DNA of 64,000 nucleotides from Phreatobacter sp. GTDB lineage: Bacteria; Pseudomonadota; Alphaproteobacteria; Rhizobiales; Phreatobacteraceae. The notes below the pieces were generated by a model, which was not told the DNA's origin, made no database searches, and saw only the letters and a program-made list of their open reading frames with translations. The translations under genes and the position numbers were made by a program. Of this stretch, positions 52,912 through 61,606 are shown piece by piece; within the stretch, counting starts at the first letter, position 1, and the number at the start of each line of letters is the position of its first letter. The DNA lies in assembly GCF_016793595.1 (NCBI RefSeq), contig NZ_JAEULY010000004.1, positions 124,001 to 188,000 on the forward strand, given 5' to 3'.

Positions 52912-53634
52912 ATGCTCCACCCAATGCGCCAGCAGGCCGGATCGGAAGCGATCAACTCTCGCCAGAAGGCCGATTCCGACGGGCAGATCATCTATCAGAG
53001 CCTGAGCGGCTCGATCGTTGATGGCCGCCTGAAATCGGGAACGCGGCTGCCGACGGAGCGGGCGCTCGCCAGCCGCTACGGCGCTGCCCGCAATACCGTG
53101 CGCCGGGCCATGTCGCGGCTGGCGGAGGAAGGTCTCATCGAGCGCCATGTCGGCCGCGGGACTTTCGTCGCCAAGGTCGCGACTCCCGCGTCCGCCCCCC
53201 GCTCCGAGCCGGAATTCAGCCTTGGCGACCTTCTGGAAGCGCGGCTGATGTTCGAGCCGATGCTGGCGGAACTCGTCACGGAGCGGGCGGCCGATACGAC
53301 GCTCGCGGCGCTTTCGACCTATCTTGAGGCCTTGAATACCGCCTCCACCTGGGCCGAGTTCAAGGAGGCGAAATACGCCCTGCACCTTGCGATCGTGAAG
53401 GCTTCGGGCAACGCCTTCCTGGTCTCCGTCTTCGAGCGGATCATCGCGGCGCGCAGGCAGGCCGGCTGGGGCCGGCCGGGCGGCCATCACGTTCCCATCG
53501 GCGCCGTGCGCGAGGCCGCCGTCCGCGACAATGCCGCCATCGTCGAGGCGCTCGGCCGCCGCGACACGGAGGCGGCCCGCGAACTCATCCGCGCCTATCT
53601 GCTGCGCACGCTCATATCCGTCGGCGGCAGCTGA
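52912..53634 (+). CDS. GntR-family transcriptional regulator (FCD subfamily)
   Basis: 240 residues: HTH region QIIYQSLSGSIVDGRLKSGT and ERALASRYGAARNTVRRAMS, wing EEGLIERHVGRGTF, then an FCD-like helical effector domain (about 100-225) with DLLEARLMFEPMLAELV and the metal-ligand-type His in KYALHLAIVKASGN and AAVRDNAAIVEALGRR. It sits between the hydrolase/cupin pair (divergent) and the peptide-type ABC importer (convergent, 12 nt between stops), and is the likely local controller of one or both. Confidence 0.9.
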   Translation: MLHPMRQQAGSEAINSRQKADSDGQIIYQSLSGSIVDGRLKSGTRLPTERALASRYGAARNTVRRAMSRLAEEGLIERHVGRGTFVAKVATPASAPRSEPEFSLGDLLEARLMFEPMLAELVTERAADTTLAALSTYLEALNTASTWAEFKEAKYALHLAIVKASGNAFLVSVFERIIAARRQAGWGRPGGHHVPIGAVREAAVRDNAAIVEALGRRDTEAARELIRAYLLRTLISVGGS

Positions 53635-53646
53635 AACAACCGCCGC

Positions 53647-54501
53647 TCAACGGCGATCGAAGCGGCGCTGGACGGCGCGGCTGACCAGCATGAAGGCAAG
53701 CGCGGTGATCAGGATGGCGAGGCCCGGAAAGGCCGACATCCACGGCGCGAACAGAATGTAGTCCTTGCCCTGCTGGAGGATCGACCCCCAGTCCGGCGTC
53801 GGCGGCTGCACCCCAAGCCCGAGAAAGCCGAGCGCCGACTGGATCTGCAGCACCAGCGGGAACAGAACCACGCACTGCATCAGCACCAGCGGCACGACAT
53901 TGCGCGTGACGTGGTTGACGAGGATGCGGCTCTCGCCGAGCCCGGAGCTGCGGGCGGCCTCCACATAGGTACGCCCGGTTTCCGAAATCGCGCCGGAACG
54001 GGCGATCCGATAGAAGGACGGCACGTAGACGACGGTCAGGGCAAGAGCCAGATTGGTGGTGCTCGGCCCGAGAATGCCCGTCACCATGATGCCGAGAATG
54101 ATCGGTGGGAAGCTCAGCACGACATCGGCGAGCCGACCCAGCAGCATGTCGATCCGCCCGCCGAGAAACCCGGACACGATGCCGAAACCTCCGCCGATGA
54201 AGGCCGCAGCCGCGAGCGCTCCGGCGCAGACCAGCAGCGTGATCCGGGCGCCGTAGACGATCCGGGCGAAGACGTCGCGGCCGACATCGTCGGTGCCGAA
54301 CAGATGCAGCGCGGACGGGCCCTCCAGCGACTTGTCGACATTGATCGCAAGCGGCGAGTAGCCGGTGAAAAGGCCGGGAAACAGCACGACGACGGCGATG
54401 AAGGCGGTGATGGCGAGCCCGACGGCAAGATCAGGCTCGCGGCGGAGCCTGCGCAGCAAGGCGGAACCTCTGCGGGGCGAAACGGTCTCCACCGCCGTCA
54501 T
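53647..54501 (-). CDS. Dipeptide/oligopeptide-type ABC permease (DppC-like)
   Basis: 284-residue inner membrane permease with an N-terminal tail and six helices. Family marks: LFGTDDVGRDVFARIVYGARI near residue 70, the coupling loop EAARSSGLGESRILVNHVTRN, and QSALGFLGLGVQPPTPDWGSIL. It pairs with the DppB-like gene just upstream (50 nt). Follows binding protein and permease in the expected order. The ATP-binding DppD/DppF genes are not found in this window. Confidence 0.92.
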   Translation of the reverse strand: MTAVETVSPRRGSALLRRLRREPDLAVGLAITAFIAVVVLFPGLFTGYSPLAINVDKSLEGPSALHLFGTDDVGRDVFARIVYGARITLLVCAGALAAAAFIGGGFGIVSGFLGGRIDMLLGRLADVVLSFPPIILGIMVTGILGPSTTNLALALTVVYVPSFYRIARSGAISETGRTYVEAARSSGLGESRILVNHVTRNVVPLVLMQCVVLFPLVLQIQSALGFLGLGVQPPTPDWGSILQQGKDYILFAPWMSAFPGLAILITALAFMLVSRAVQRRFDRR

Positions 54502-54551
54502 GATTTCCGTCCCTCGCCGGATACGCGCATCGTGCCCATGAAATCCGCCCC

Positions 54552-55496
54552 CTAACCCACCTGCACGCGCGGATCGATCACGCGGTAGAGCATGTCGACG
54601 CCGAGATTCACCGCCATGGCCAGAACAACGACGATGAGCAGCGCCCCCTGCAGCACGGGATAGTCGCGTGTCTCGATGGCCGAGAGCATGAGCCGACCGA
54701 GGCCCGGCAGCGAGAACAGGCTCTCGATGATCACGGCGCCGCCGAGGATCTGGACGAGGATCAGCCCCATGAAGGTGACGAGCGGGATCGCGACGTTGCG
54801 CAGAACATGGCGGAAGAACACCACGTTGCGCGTCATGCCCTTGGCGACGGCCGTGCGCACGTAATCGTCGGTGAAAGCGGAGACGACGCTCTGCCGGACG
54901 AACTGGCTGTAGGCGGCGGCCTGCAGAACCGCGAGGCTGACGATCGGCAGCGCCATGATCGACAGGTTTTCGCTCAGCGACTGCGTCGGCGACACGTAGA
55001 GCAGCGGCGGCGACCAGCCCGTCGCCGTCGAAATGCCGACGAGCAGCATCAGGCCGACCCAGAAGACCGGCGCCGCCAGCCCGAACAGCGTGAAGGACTG
55101 GACGATGCGGTCGACAAGCTTGCCCTCGTTCATTGCCGCGATCACGCCGAGCGGCACGCCGATGGCGGTGGCGAGGACGAGCGTCGCAACGGCGAGCTGG
55201 AGCGTCACGAGGAGCGCCGAGCCGATCAGCCCGCCGACCGGCTGGCCACGCGTCCAGCTGGTGCCGAGATCGCCCGAGACGACCCGCGACAGCCAGCCGA
55301 GATATTGCCGCCAGGCGGGCTGGTCGAGCCCGAAGAACTCGCGCAGCGCCTGCGTCGCGACGGGATCGCTGGTCTGGCCGAGCATCTGGCCTACCACGTC
55401 CCCCGGCACGCTGCGCATCATCAGGAACACGACGATGGAGGCGAGGAGCGCGGTCAGCACCGATGCCGCCAGTCGCTTGATCAGATAGACGGCCAT
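54552..55496 (-). CDS. Dipeptide/oligopeptide-type ABC permease (DppB-like)
   Basis: 314-residue permease, six membrane helices. Marks: MAVYLIKRLAASVLTALLAS, RSVPGDVVGQMLG in the first periplasmic loop, FGLDQPAWRQYLGWL, the coupling loop YVRTAVAKGMTRNVVFFRHV and LEtypical VIIESLFSLPGLGRLMLSAI. Second gene of the importer operon, 64 nt after the binding protein gene. Despite the name, such permeases also carry opines, nickel or amino sugar derivatives. Confidence 0.92.
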   Translation of the reverse strand: MAVYLIKRLAASVLTALLASIVVFLMMRSVPGDVVGQMLGQTSDPVATQALREFFGLDQPAWRQYLGWLSRVVSGDLGTSWTRGQPVGGLIGSALLVTLQLAVATLVLATAIGVPLGVIAAMNEGKLVDRIVQSFTLFGLAAPVFWVGLMLLVGISTATGWSPPLLYVSPTQSLSENLSIMALPIVSLAVLQAAAYSQFVRQSVVSAFTDDYVRTAVAKGMTRNVVFFRHVLRNVAIPLVTFMGLILVQILGGAVIIESLFSLPGLGRLMLSAIETRDYPVLQGALLIVVVLAMAVNLGVDMLYRVIDPRVQVG

Positions 55497-55560
55497 GGTT
55501 CCCTTTCAGATGGGCCGGGCCGGCCGGAGCGAGACTGCCCCGGCCGATCGCTCCGTCGCG

Positions 55561-57156
55561 TCAGGACGCGATCCAGGTCTTGGCGAGGCCGTAGAACCAG
55601 CCGGTGGCGTGCTGGTCGTAGTTGCGCACCTTCTCCGCCCGCACCGTCACATGGTCGGCGCTGAACAGCATGATGGTCGGGACGCTCTCGGCCACGATCT
55701 GCTGGAAGCGGGCGTAGATATCCTTGCGCTTGGCCGGATCGCTCTCCGTCCGCCCCTCGTCTAGCAGCTTGCTCGCCGCCTCGTTCTTCCAGTTGCGGAA
55801 GTCGGCGCCCTGCGGCATCGATCTGAAGTGCCGGTAGAACAGCAGGTTCGGATCGGGAACCGTCGCCCAGTCGTTGAAGGTGAAGCCCATCTGCTTCGAC
55901 TGGAAATTGCGGATCCAGACGCCGATCTCGACGCGCTGGATGGCGAGCCTGACCCCGATCTTGGCGAGCTGTTCGCGCAGCGTGACGGCCGCCGCATCCA
56001 TCCAGTCGTAGCCGATGATGGTGGTCAGCGTCAGGTCGAAGCCGTCGGGGTGGCCGGCATCGGCAAGGAGCTTCTTCGCCGCCGCGATATCGACCTTCTG
56101 GTTCGGCAGCTTGTCGATCGGCACGCCCCAGGCTTCCTGCATGCTCGCGACCATCGTGCCGATGACCACGCCATAGCCGCCGACCGAGGCGCGCATGATC
56201 TCGTCCTTGTCGACAGCCAGCGAGATGGCGCGACGCACGCGCTCGTCGTCCAGCGGCTTCAGCTCGGAGCCGAGATCGATGGCCTTCTGGTTGAACGACG
56301 GCGTCCGCCCGACGACGAGGCCGCGGACGTTCTCCACCTGCCGGATGTCCTGCGGCCGGGTCAGCGGCGCCATGTCGATGCGGCCGTTGCGCAGGCCGAC
56401 GAGCAATGCCGCGCCGTTCGGCACGCTGACGAAATTGATGCGGTCCAGATAGGGAACGCCCGGCTCCCAGTAATCGGCGTTCTTGGCCAGCGTCACATTG
56501 CTGTTCGGCTTGAACTCGGCGAGCTTGAACGGGCCGGTGCCGACCGACACCTGATTGAGCCTGGTCTTCGCGTCGGGCGCGTCGAAATAGCCCGACGGCA
56601 CCACCGCGCCGTACTTGTTGCCCATCGTCATCAGGATGGCGGCATTGGGCGAGGACAGCGTCATCTTGATCGTGTGGTCGTCGGTCGCCTCGATGGCGCT
56701 GATCAGACCGAAATCGCCGGCGCCGGGAGAGCCGTTCTTGGAATCGCGGATGTAGTTGTAGCTGTAGGCCACATCCTTCGCGGTCATGGCCCCGCCGGTG
56801 TGGAACTTCACGCCCTTGCGAATGCGGATCGTGTAGGTCAGCCCGTCGGGCGACAGGTCATAGCCCTCGGCCAGCAGCGGCAGTGCCTTGCCGCCGGAGG
56901 TCTCGTAGAAGAGGCCCTGATACATCAGCACGGTGATGCGGATGCGCGCCTCGGCGCCCTGATGGAACGGGTCGAGCCCAGGGGCCTCCAGCAGCAGGCC
57001 GACATTCAGCGTGCCGCCGCTCTTGGCATCGGTCGCCTTCGGACCGTAAAGGTCATCCGCAAGCGCGGGGCCGACCAGTGCGGCGGCAACGGCCATGCCG
57101 CCAAGCGCCAGCAGCGCGCGGCGATCCAATTGATTGAGAAGGGTCGGTAGCGTCAT
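55561..57156 (-). CDS. Family 5 ABC transporter substrate-binding protein (peptide type)
   Basis: 531-residue periplasmic binding protein of the DppA/OppA class. The leader has a Tat-like DRRALLALGGMAVAAALVG and a cleavage site at ALA-DD. Marks of the family: TYTIRIRKGVKFHTGGAMTAKDVAYSY-type region at about 100, PNAAILMTMGNKYGAVV and PYLDRINFVSVPNGAALLVGL. These large binding proteins take peptides, opines, nickel chelates or cello-oligosaccharides. First gene of a minus-strand importer operon and preceded by RidA, epimerase and racemase-like genes, so a modified amino acid or sugar acid is a reasonable guess. Confidence 0.92.
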   Translation of the reverse strand: MTLPTLLNQLDRRALLALGGMAVAAALVGPALADDLYGPKATDAKSGGTLNVGLLLEAPGLDPFHQGAEARIRITVLMYQGLFYETSGGKALPLLAEGYDLSPDGLTYTIRIRKGVKFHTGGAMTAKDVAYSYNYIRDSKNGSPGAGDFGLISAIEATDDHTIKMTLSSPNAAILMTMGNKYGAVVPSGYFDAPDAKTRLNQVSVGTGPFKLAEFKPNSNVTLAKNADYWEPGVPYLDRINFVSVPNGAALLVGLRNGRIDMAPLTRPQDIRQVENVRGLVVGRTPSFNQKAIDLGSELKPLDDERVRRAISLAVDKDEIMRASVGGYGVVIGTMVASMQEAWGVPIDKLPNQKVDIAAAKKLLADAGHPDGFDLTLTTIIGYDWMDAAAVTLREQLAKIGVRLAIQRVEIGVWIRNFQSKQMGFTFNDWATVPDPNLLFYRHFRSMPQGADFRNWKNEAASKLLDEGRTESDPAKRKDIYARFQQIVAESVPTIMLFSADHVTVRAEKVRNYDQHATGWFYGLAKTWIAS

Positions 57157-57235
57157 AGCTCGTCTCCGTTCGGGCCGTGTCCCCTCAGTCCCCCGTCCGA
57201 GCCCGCGGCGGAGGCGGTTGAATGGCGTCGTCGGC

Positions 57236-57694
57236 CTATTCGCGATAGGCCACGGTCATCTCGATCTCGACCGCGGCATTGCGCGGCAGTTCGGCCACGC
57301 CGATGGCGGAACGCGCGTGGCGGCCTGCCTCGCCGAAAATGTCGCCTAGCAGGTTCGAGGCCGCGTCGAGCACCTTCGGCTGGTCGTTGAAGCCGGGTGC
57401 CGAAGCGACGAAGCCACCGACCTTCAGGATGCGCTCGATCCGATCGAGCGAGCCGAGCGCCTGTTTCAGGCAGGCAAGCCCCTGAAGAATGCAGATGCGA
57501 GCCTCGCCCTGCGCGATCTCCAGCGACACCTCGGCGCCGACCTTGCCGCGAACGACGATATCGTTGCCGATCTTCGGCAACTGCCCCGAGACATGGGCGA
57601 CGCCGCGATGCAGCGTCACGGGAATGTAGTTGAAGGCCGGTTTTGCAGCCTCGGGCAGTTCGATGCCGAGTTCGGCGAGCTTCTTCTCAAACAT
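57236..57694 (-). CDS. RidA/YjgF-family protein
   Basis: 152 residues, the length of the longer RidA-like subgroup. The family end HARSAIGVAELPRNAAVEIE carries the Arg that binds the imine or carboxylate group. RidA proteins hydrolyse reactive 2-aminoacrylate and related imines, often near PLP enzymes or amino acid oxidases. The gene starts inside the end of the epimerase gene (8-nt overlap), so it is translationally coupled to it, and lies 79 nt before the binding protein gene. An imine-forming catabolic step upstream is implied, but no such enzyme is in view. Confidence 0.9.
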   Translation of the reverse strand: MFEKKLAELGIELPEAAKPAFNYIPVTLHRGVAHVSGQLPKIGNDIVVRGKVGAEVSLEIAQGEARICILQGLACLKQALGSLDRIERILKVGGFVASAPGFNDQPKVLDAASNLLGDIFGEAGRHARSAIGVAELPRNAAVEIEMTVAYRE

Positions 57695-58667
57695 GGGCGG
57701 GCTCTGTTGCGTTCAGGAGCGACCGGACGAGGCCATCGAGATCATGGGCCGGCCGAAATCCCGTATCGGCCGCGAAACGGCGGCCATCGACCAGCGGAAA
57801 GAGCGTCGCGGGTTCGGTGCGCTCGTAGGCAATGCGCGCGGATGGGCGGAGGCCGCGAACCCGGTCGATGACATCCGGCACCGAGGCGGTGAAGCCCGCG
57901 AGATTGTAGATGCCGCGCAGCGGCGCTCCATGCGTCAGGGCCGCGAGCATGGCCTCGGCGACGTCGGAGACGGCCATGAAATCCAGCGGACGGTCGTGGA
58001 AGGCGATGCTCGCCGTCCGGTCCGCGGCGACATCGGTGAAGACCCTGGCGATGGCGCTCGCGACGCCTTCGTACCAGAGGCCCGGTCCGAGAACCAAGGG
58101 AAGGCGCAAGCCCACGATCTCCAGCCCGTCGCGGCGCGCGTGGTAGGCGGCGGCGCGCTCGGCCAGTTCCTTCGTCAGGCCGTAGGCGGTCAGGGGGCTG
58201 GTCGGGTCGTCCTCGGTGACGGGCGTGGGACCATAGGCCGAGGCCGGCCCATAGACGACCGTCGAACTGGTCCAGACGACCCGCGACACACCGGCCCTAG
58301 CGGCCTCGTCCAGCAGCGTCGAGAAGCCGTTGACGTTGACCGCGATGGAGCGGGCGAGATCGGCCTCGCCGGTGCGCATCAGGCCGAGACGGCCGGCGCC
58401 ATGGGCGACGCAGGACACGACGAAGCGCGGCTCGTAGCGCGCGAAGAGCGCGGCGACAGCGTCGCGGTCCTCGATCGAACCGGTCACGTCGATCATCTGA
58501 CCCGCCACATCGGCGAGCAGATCGTCCGCCATGGCCGGACCGAAAACCACAGGCCTGGCCCCCGCCCGCACCAGTGCGCGCACGACATGGGAACCCACGA
58601 AACCACGCCCGCCCGCGACCAGAACGGTCGCGCCCGAAAGGTCCTGAGGGACGGAAGGCGCGCTCAT
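57687..58667 (-). CDS. NAD-dependent epimerase/dehydratase (extended SDR)
   Basis: 326 residues with the extended-SDR plan: VLVAGGRGFVGSHVVRALVRAGA cofactor loop, catalytic Ser/Thr in VWTSSTVVYGP, Tyr and Lys in AYGLTKELAERAAAY, and PLDFMAVSDVAEAMLAAL in the substrate half. The family includes sugar nucleotide epimerases, but also enzymes acting on free uronic acids. With a mandelate-racemase-type enzyme 9 nt upstream, action on a sugar acid (for example oxidation to a lactone, as uronate dehydrogenases do) is plausible. Overlaps the RidA gene by 8 nt. Confidence 0.88.
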   Translation of the reverse strand: MSAPSVPQDLSGATVLVAGGRGFVGSHVVRALVRAGARPVVFGPAMADDLLADVAGQMIDVTGSIEDRDAVAALFARYEPRFVVSCVAHGAGRLGLMRTGEADLARSIAVNVNGFSTLLDEAARAGVSRVVWTSSTVVYGPASAYGPTPVTEDDPTSPLTAYGLTKELAERAAAYHARRDGLEIVGLRLPLVLGPGLWYEGVASAIARVFTDVAADRTASIAFHDRPLDFMAVSDVAEAMLAALTHGAPLRGIYNLAGFTASVPDVIDRVRGLRPSARIAYERTEPATLFPLVDGRRFAADTGFRPAHDLDGLVRSLLNATEPAHV

Positions 58668-58676
58668 CGCCCGTGC

Positions 58677-59810
58677 CTATCTGACGGCGAAGCGGTCGAC
58701 CGCCTGCCAGTCGATCTCGACGCCAAGGCCCGGCGCTTCCGGCACGGCAAGGCGATCACCCGAGGCCCGCAGCGGATTGCGCAGAAGACCATCGCGCAGG
58801 GGATTGGTGCCGAGATCGTATTCGACCAGCGTCGGTCGCGGCACATTGTTGGAATGGGGTGAAACCGGCAGCGAGGCGACGAAATGCACGGCCGCGGCAA
58901 GGCCGATGCCGCTGCCCCAGACATGGGGCGACAGCCTGAGATGATGCTGGATGGCGAGGGCGGCGATCAGCCGGCCCTGCCACAGCCCGCCGCAGAGCGA
59001 GAGGTCGGGCTGGAGCACGTCGACCGCGCGCCGCTCGACGAGGTGCTGGAAGTCGTGAACCGTGTAGAGCGCCTCGCCGGTCGCGATCGGCACCGGGCTC
59101 CAGCGCTGGAGCAGCTCGTAACCGCGGATGTCCTGCGGCCCAAGCGGCTCCTCGACCCAGCCGATGCCGTGCGGGGCCATGCGGGCGATGCTCTCGCGGG
59201 CGAGATCGAACGTGTAGTTGGAGTTAATGTCGACCATGATCTCGACATCGGGTCCAAGAATGCGGCGCGCCGTCGCGACGCGGTGCTCGTCATTGGCTGG
59301 CGAGACGCCGATCTTGATCTTCACCGCCTTGTGGCCCGCCTCGGCCATGGCGGCGATCTGCGGCTCGAAATCGCGCTCGCTGTTCTCGGTGAGATAGCCG
59401 CCCGACGCGTAGATGCTGACCTCGCTGGCCTGCCGGCCGCCGATGAGGCGATGGACGGGCAGTTTCAGCGCCTTGCCGGCGGCATCCTTGGCCGCCATGT
59501 CGATGCCCGAGATCGACCAGGTGAGCGCGCCCTGCACGCCGAAATGGTAATGGCGCGCGTAAATCAGCGCGAAGACCTGCTCGACATCGAAGACGTCCGC
59601 GCCGACCAGATAGGTCTTCAGCAGCGGCAGCATGGCGATGTTGACCTGCGGAATGCCCCAGGCCTCGCCGATGCCCTCGGTGCCGTCCTCCAGCGTCAGG
59701 CGCACGATCGTGGTCGCGCGGGCGGTGGCCAGCGACTTCGCCATGCCATAGGCCTTGCCCGCCGGCAGGGCCGTCTGAACCGCGATGAAGGCGATATCCT
59801 TGATTTTCAT
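58677..59810 (-). CDS. Mandelate racemase/muconate lactonising enzyme-family protein
   Basis: 377-residue enolase-superfamily enzyme. N-terminal capping domain to about residue 125, then the barrel. Catalytic residues seen: KxK in AVKIKIG, Asp in MVDINSNY, Glu in WVEEPLG, Glu in ATGEALY, the Asp of LQPDLSLCGG and His of LSPHVWGSG, which places it in the mandelate racemase subgroup (Lys and His-Asp bases), mostly sugar acid dehydratases. Start ATG 59810 gives MKIKDIAFIAVQTALPAG, the usual beginning. It is the first gene of the operon running through the epimerase and RidA to the importer. The substrate cannot be read from these motifs. Confidence 0.9.
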   Translation of the reverse strand: MKIKDIAFIAVQTALPAGKAYGMAKSLATARATTIVRLTLEDGTEGIGEAWGIPQVNIAMLPLLKTYLVGADVFDVEQVFALIYARHYHFGVQGALTWSISGIDMAAKDAAGKALKLPVHRLIGGRQASEVSIYASGGYLTENSERDFEPQIAAMAEAGHKAVKIKIGVSPANDEHRVATARRILGPDVEIMVDINSNYTFDLARESIARMAPHGIGWVEEPLGPQDIRGYELLQRWSPVPIATGEALYTVHDFQHLVERRAVDVLQPDLSLCGGLWQGRLIAALAIQHHLRLSPHVWGSGIGLAAAVHFVASLPVSPHSNNVPRPTLVEYDLGTNPLRDGLLRNPLRASGDRLAVPEAPGLGVEIDWQAVDRFAVR

Positions 59811-60190
59811 GGGCGCTGCGCCGCTCACCAGTTCAAGCCGGATCAATCTCGCCCAATAGTGAGCCAATCGAGCAGAGGGTCAAGCTTGCAGGGCCGTCGG
59901 CGGGGAGCAGGGCCGCCATGCCCAATTGCTTCCGGTCAGGTCAGGGGGAGCAATTCGACGAGCCGGCGGACGTGGAGACCGGAGTGGCGGGGCGGCGCAG
60001 GTTCGGCGAACGCGCCGGGACCGCCGGCGATTCTCTTGCCGGCCATCGGGCTCTTGCCTGCGCCGTGCCCCTTGTCGAAACAGCGGCGCTCCCGCGCCGC
60101 GAAGCCCCCCCGAGCGGACGGCGCGAACGCGAGTACTGGCGAGGCCCCGAAGACCTGCGTAAATGACTGATCTTGCTGGGAAACGCCGGC
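59811..60190. other. Gap without a recognisable gene, upstream of the enolase-family operon
   Basis: 380 bases. The part next to 59811 should hold the promoter and operator of the operon reading leftward; CAATAGTGAGCCAATCGAG (59851-59870) is a little AT-richer than the surroundings. Short open frames here (for example 59918-60166) have Arg/Pro/Ala-dominated translations typical of chance frames in GC-rich DNA and no ribosome binding site, so none is called. The right part is the 3' flank of the tRNA gene. Confidence 0.4.
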
Positions 60191-60264
60191 TGGCTGGGGG
60201 ACCTGGATTCGAACCAAGATTAACGGAGTCAGAGTCCGCTGTTCTACCGTTGAACTATCCCCCA
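60191..60264 (-). tRNA. tRNA-Gln (anticodon CTG)
   Basis: The minus strand folds into a full cloverleaf: acceptor TGGGGGA paired with TCCCCCA, D arm GTTC...GAAC, anticodon stem GCGGA/TCCGT around the loop CTCTGAC with anticodon CTG (genomic complement at 60230-60232), T arm with TTCGAAT, discriminator G and an encoded CCA at 60191-60193. The sequence closely resembles E. coli tRNA-Gln. A 7-bp hairpin (60268-60286) lies just upstream. Confidence 0.95.
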
Positions 60265-60478
60265 GCAGGGCCGTGTGAAACGGCCCGGTCGCCGGTGCGA
60301 GGCGCGGTCATAGTCGATTGCCGCGCGGTGTTCAAGACCCGAAGCCGGAGCCATGCGCGCGACGGCCTTCGCGCTTGCGGCGCGGGGTGCGGCTGTTACA
60401 TTGGGAGCAACTGAACAGATCAATCGGTCCGTCCGTCGAGCGCGCCCGCGTGCTCCGGGCTCCGATGGAAAGGTCGCC

Positions 60479-61606
60479 ATGGCCCACGGACCGCCGAGCG
60501 GTTCGCCGGGAGTATCGGGCGTGCAACCGGCAACGGCGGCTGGAGCGGGGGATGACCGCGCCCGGCAGCCGCACCGGCCGCGCAGGCTATATGCCGCGCT
60601 CGACCTCGGAACCAACAATTGCCGCCTGCTGGTGGCGAAACCCGAAGGCGCGAGCTTCCGGGTCGTGGACGCGTTTTCGCGCATCGTCCGGCTCGGCGAG
60701 GGCCTCGGCCAGACCGGCCGCCTGAGCGACGCGGCCATGGATCGCGCCGTCGAGGCGCTGAAGGTCTGTCGCATGAAGCTGCGCGACCGGCAGGTGGCGC
60801 GCGCCCGACTGATCGCGACGGAAGCCTGCCGGCAGGCGACGAACGGCGAGGAGTTCATCCACCGGGTGAAGGACGAGACCGGCCTCGCGCTGGAGATCGT
60901 CGACCGCCACACCGAGGCGCAGCTGGCAGCGCAGGGCTGCGTGCCGCTGGCCGACCCGAAGGCGCGCGGCGTCATCCTGTTCGATATCGGCGGCGGCTCG
61001 TCCGAACTGGTCTGGCTGCTGCCGCGCGGGCCGGGCCGCAATGGCGGACCGCCGACGGCCGAGATCCTCGGCTGGACCTCCCTCCCCGTCGGCGTGGTGA
61101 CGCTGGCCGAGCGCCACGACGGCAAGCATGTGACGCGCGAGAGTTTCGACCGCATGGTCGACGAGGTGGCTGCGATGATCGAGCCCTTCGCCCATCGCGC
61201 GGCGATTCAGGGTCAGATCGAGCACCTGCACATGCTCGGCACGTCCGGCACCGTGACCACGCTCGCGGGCGTTCATCTCGGCCTGCCGAAGTACGACCGC
61301 CGGCGTGTCGACGGCGCCTGGCTCGGCGCCAACGAGGTGGACGTGATCCTCGACCAGCTGCTTGCCATGACCTACGAGGACCGCATCGCTCATCCCTGCA
61401 TCGGGGCCGAGCGTGCCGATCTCGTCCTTGCCGGCTGCGCCATTCTCGAAGGCATGCGCCGGCATTTCCCCTGCCAGCGCCTGCGCGTCGCCGATCGCGG
61501 CCTGCGGGAGGGCATCCTCGTTGGCCTGATGCGGCAGGACGGCGTCTGGCGCAGGCCCTTCCACCACCGGCCCCATGATTCCGGCTATCAGGGAGAGCGG
61601 CGATGA
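60479..61606 (+). CDS. Ppx/GppA-family phosphatase
   Basis: 375 residues of the actin-like exopolyphosphatase/guanosine pentaphosphatase family. Marks: YAALDLGTNNCRLLVAKPEG (phosphate 1 loop, about residue 38), FSRIVRLGEGLGQTGRLSDAA, the VILFDIGGGSSELVWLLP phosphate 2 loop, and GTSGTVTTLAGVHLGL. It is the short Ppx type without a C-terminal HD domain. The first 35 residues are a Pro/Gly-rich tail. Start ATG 60479 is placed after GGAAAGG. Its stop overlaps rlmE by 4 nt, an arrangement widespread in alphaproteobacteria. Confidence 0.92.
   Translation: MAHGPPSGSPGVSGVQPATAAGAGDDRARQPHRPRRLYAALDLGTNNCRLLVAKPEGASFRVVDAFSRIVRLGEGLGQTGRLSDAAMDRAVEALKVCRMKLRDRQVARARLIATEACRQATNGEEFIHRVKDETGLALEIVDRHTEAQLAAQGCVPLADPKARGVILFDIGGGSSELVWLLPRGPGRNGGPPTAEILGWTSLPVGVVTLAERHDGKHVTRESFDRMVDEVAAMIEPFAHRAAIQGQIEHLHMLGTSGTVTTLAGVHLGLPKYDRRRVDGAWLGANEVDVILDQLLAMTYEDRIAHPCIGAERADLVLAGCAILEGMRRHFPCQRLRVADRGLREGILVGLMRQDGVWRRPFHHRPHDSGYQGERR

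Noticed and set aside
59918-60166. Possible small genes in the 380-bp gap before the tRNA
   Set aside because: Translations in all frames are Arg/Pro/Ala-dominated, no ribosome binding site, no homology recalled.
60268-60286. 7-bp hairpin next to the tRNA-Gln gene
   Set aside because: Perfect stem GGGCCGT/ACGGCCC, but it lies upstream of the tRNA and has no T tract on either strand; could be chance in GC-rich DNA.
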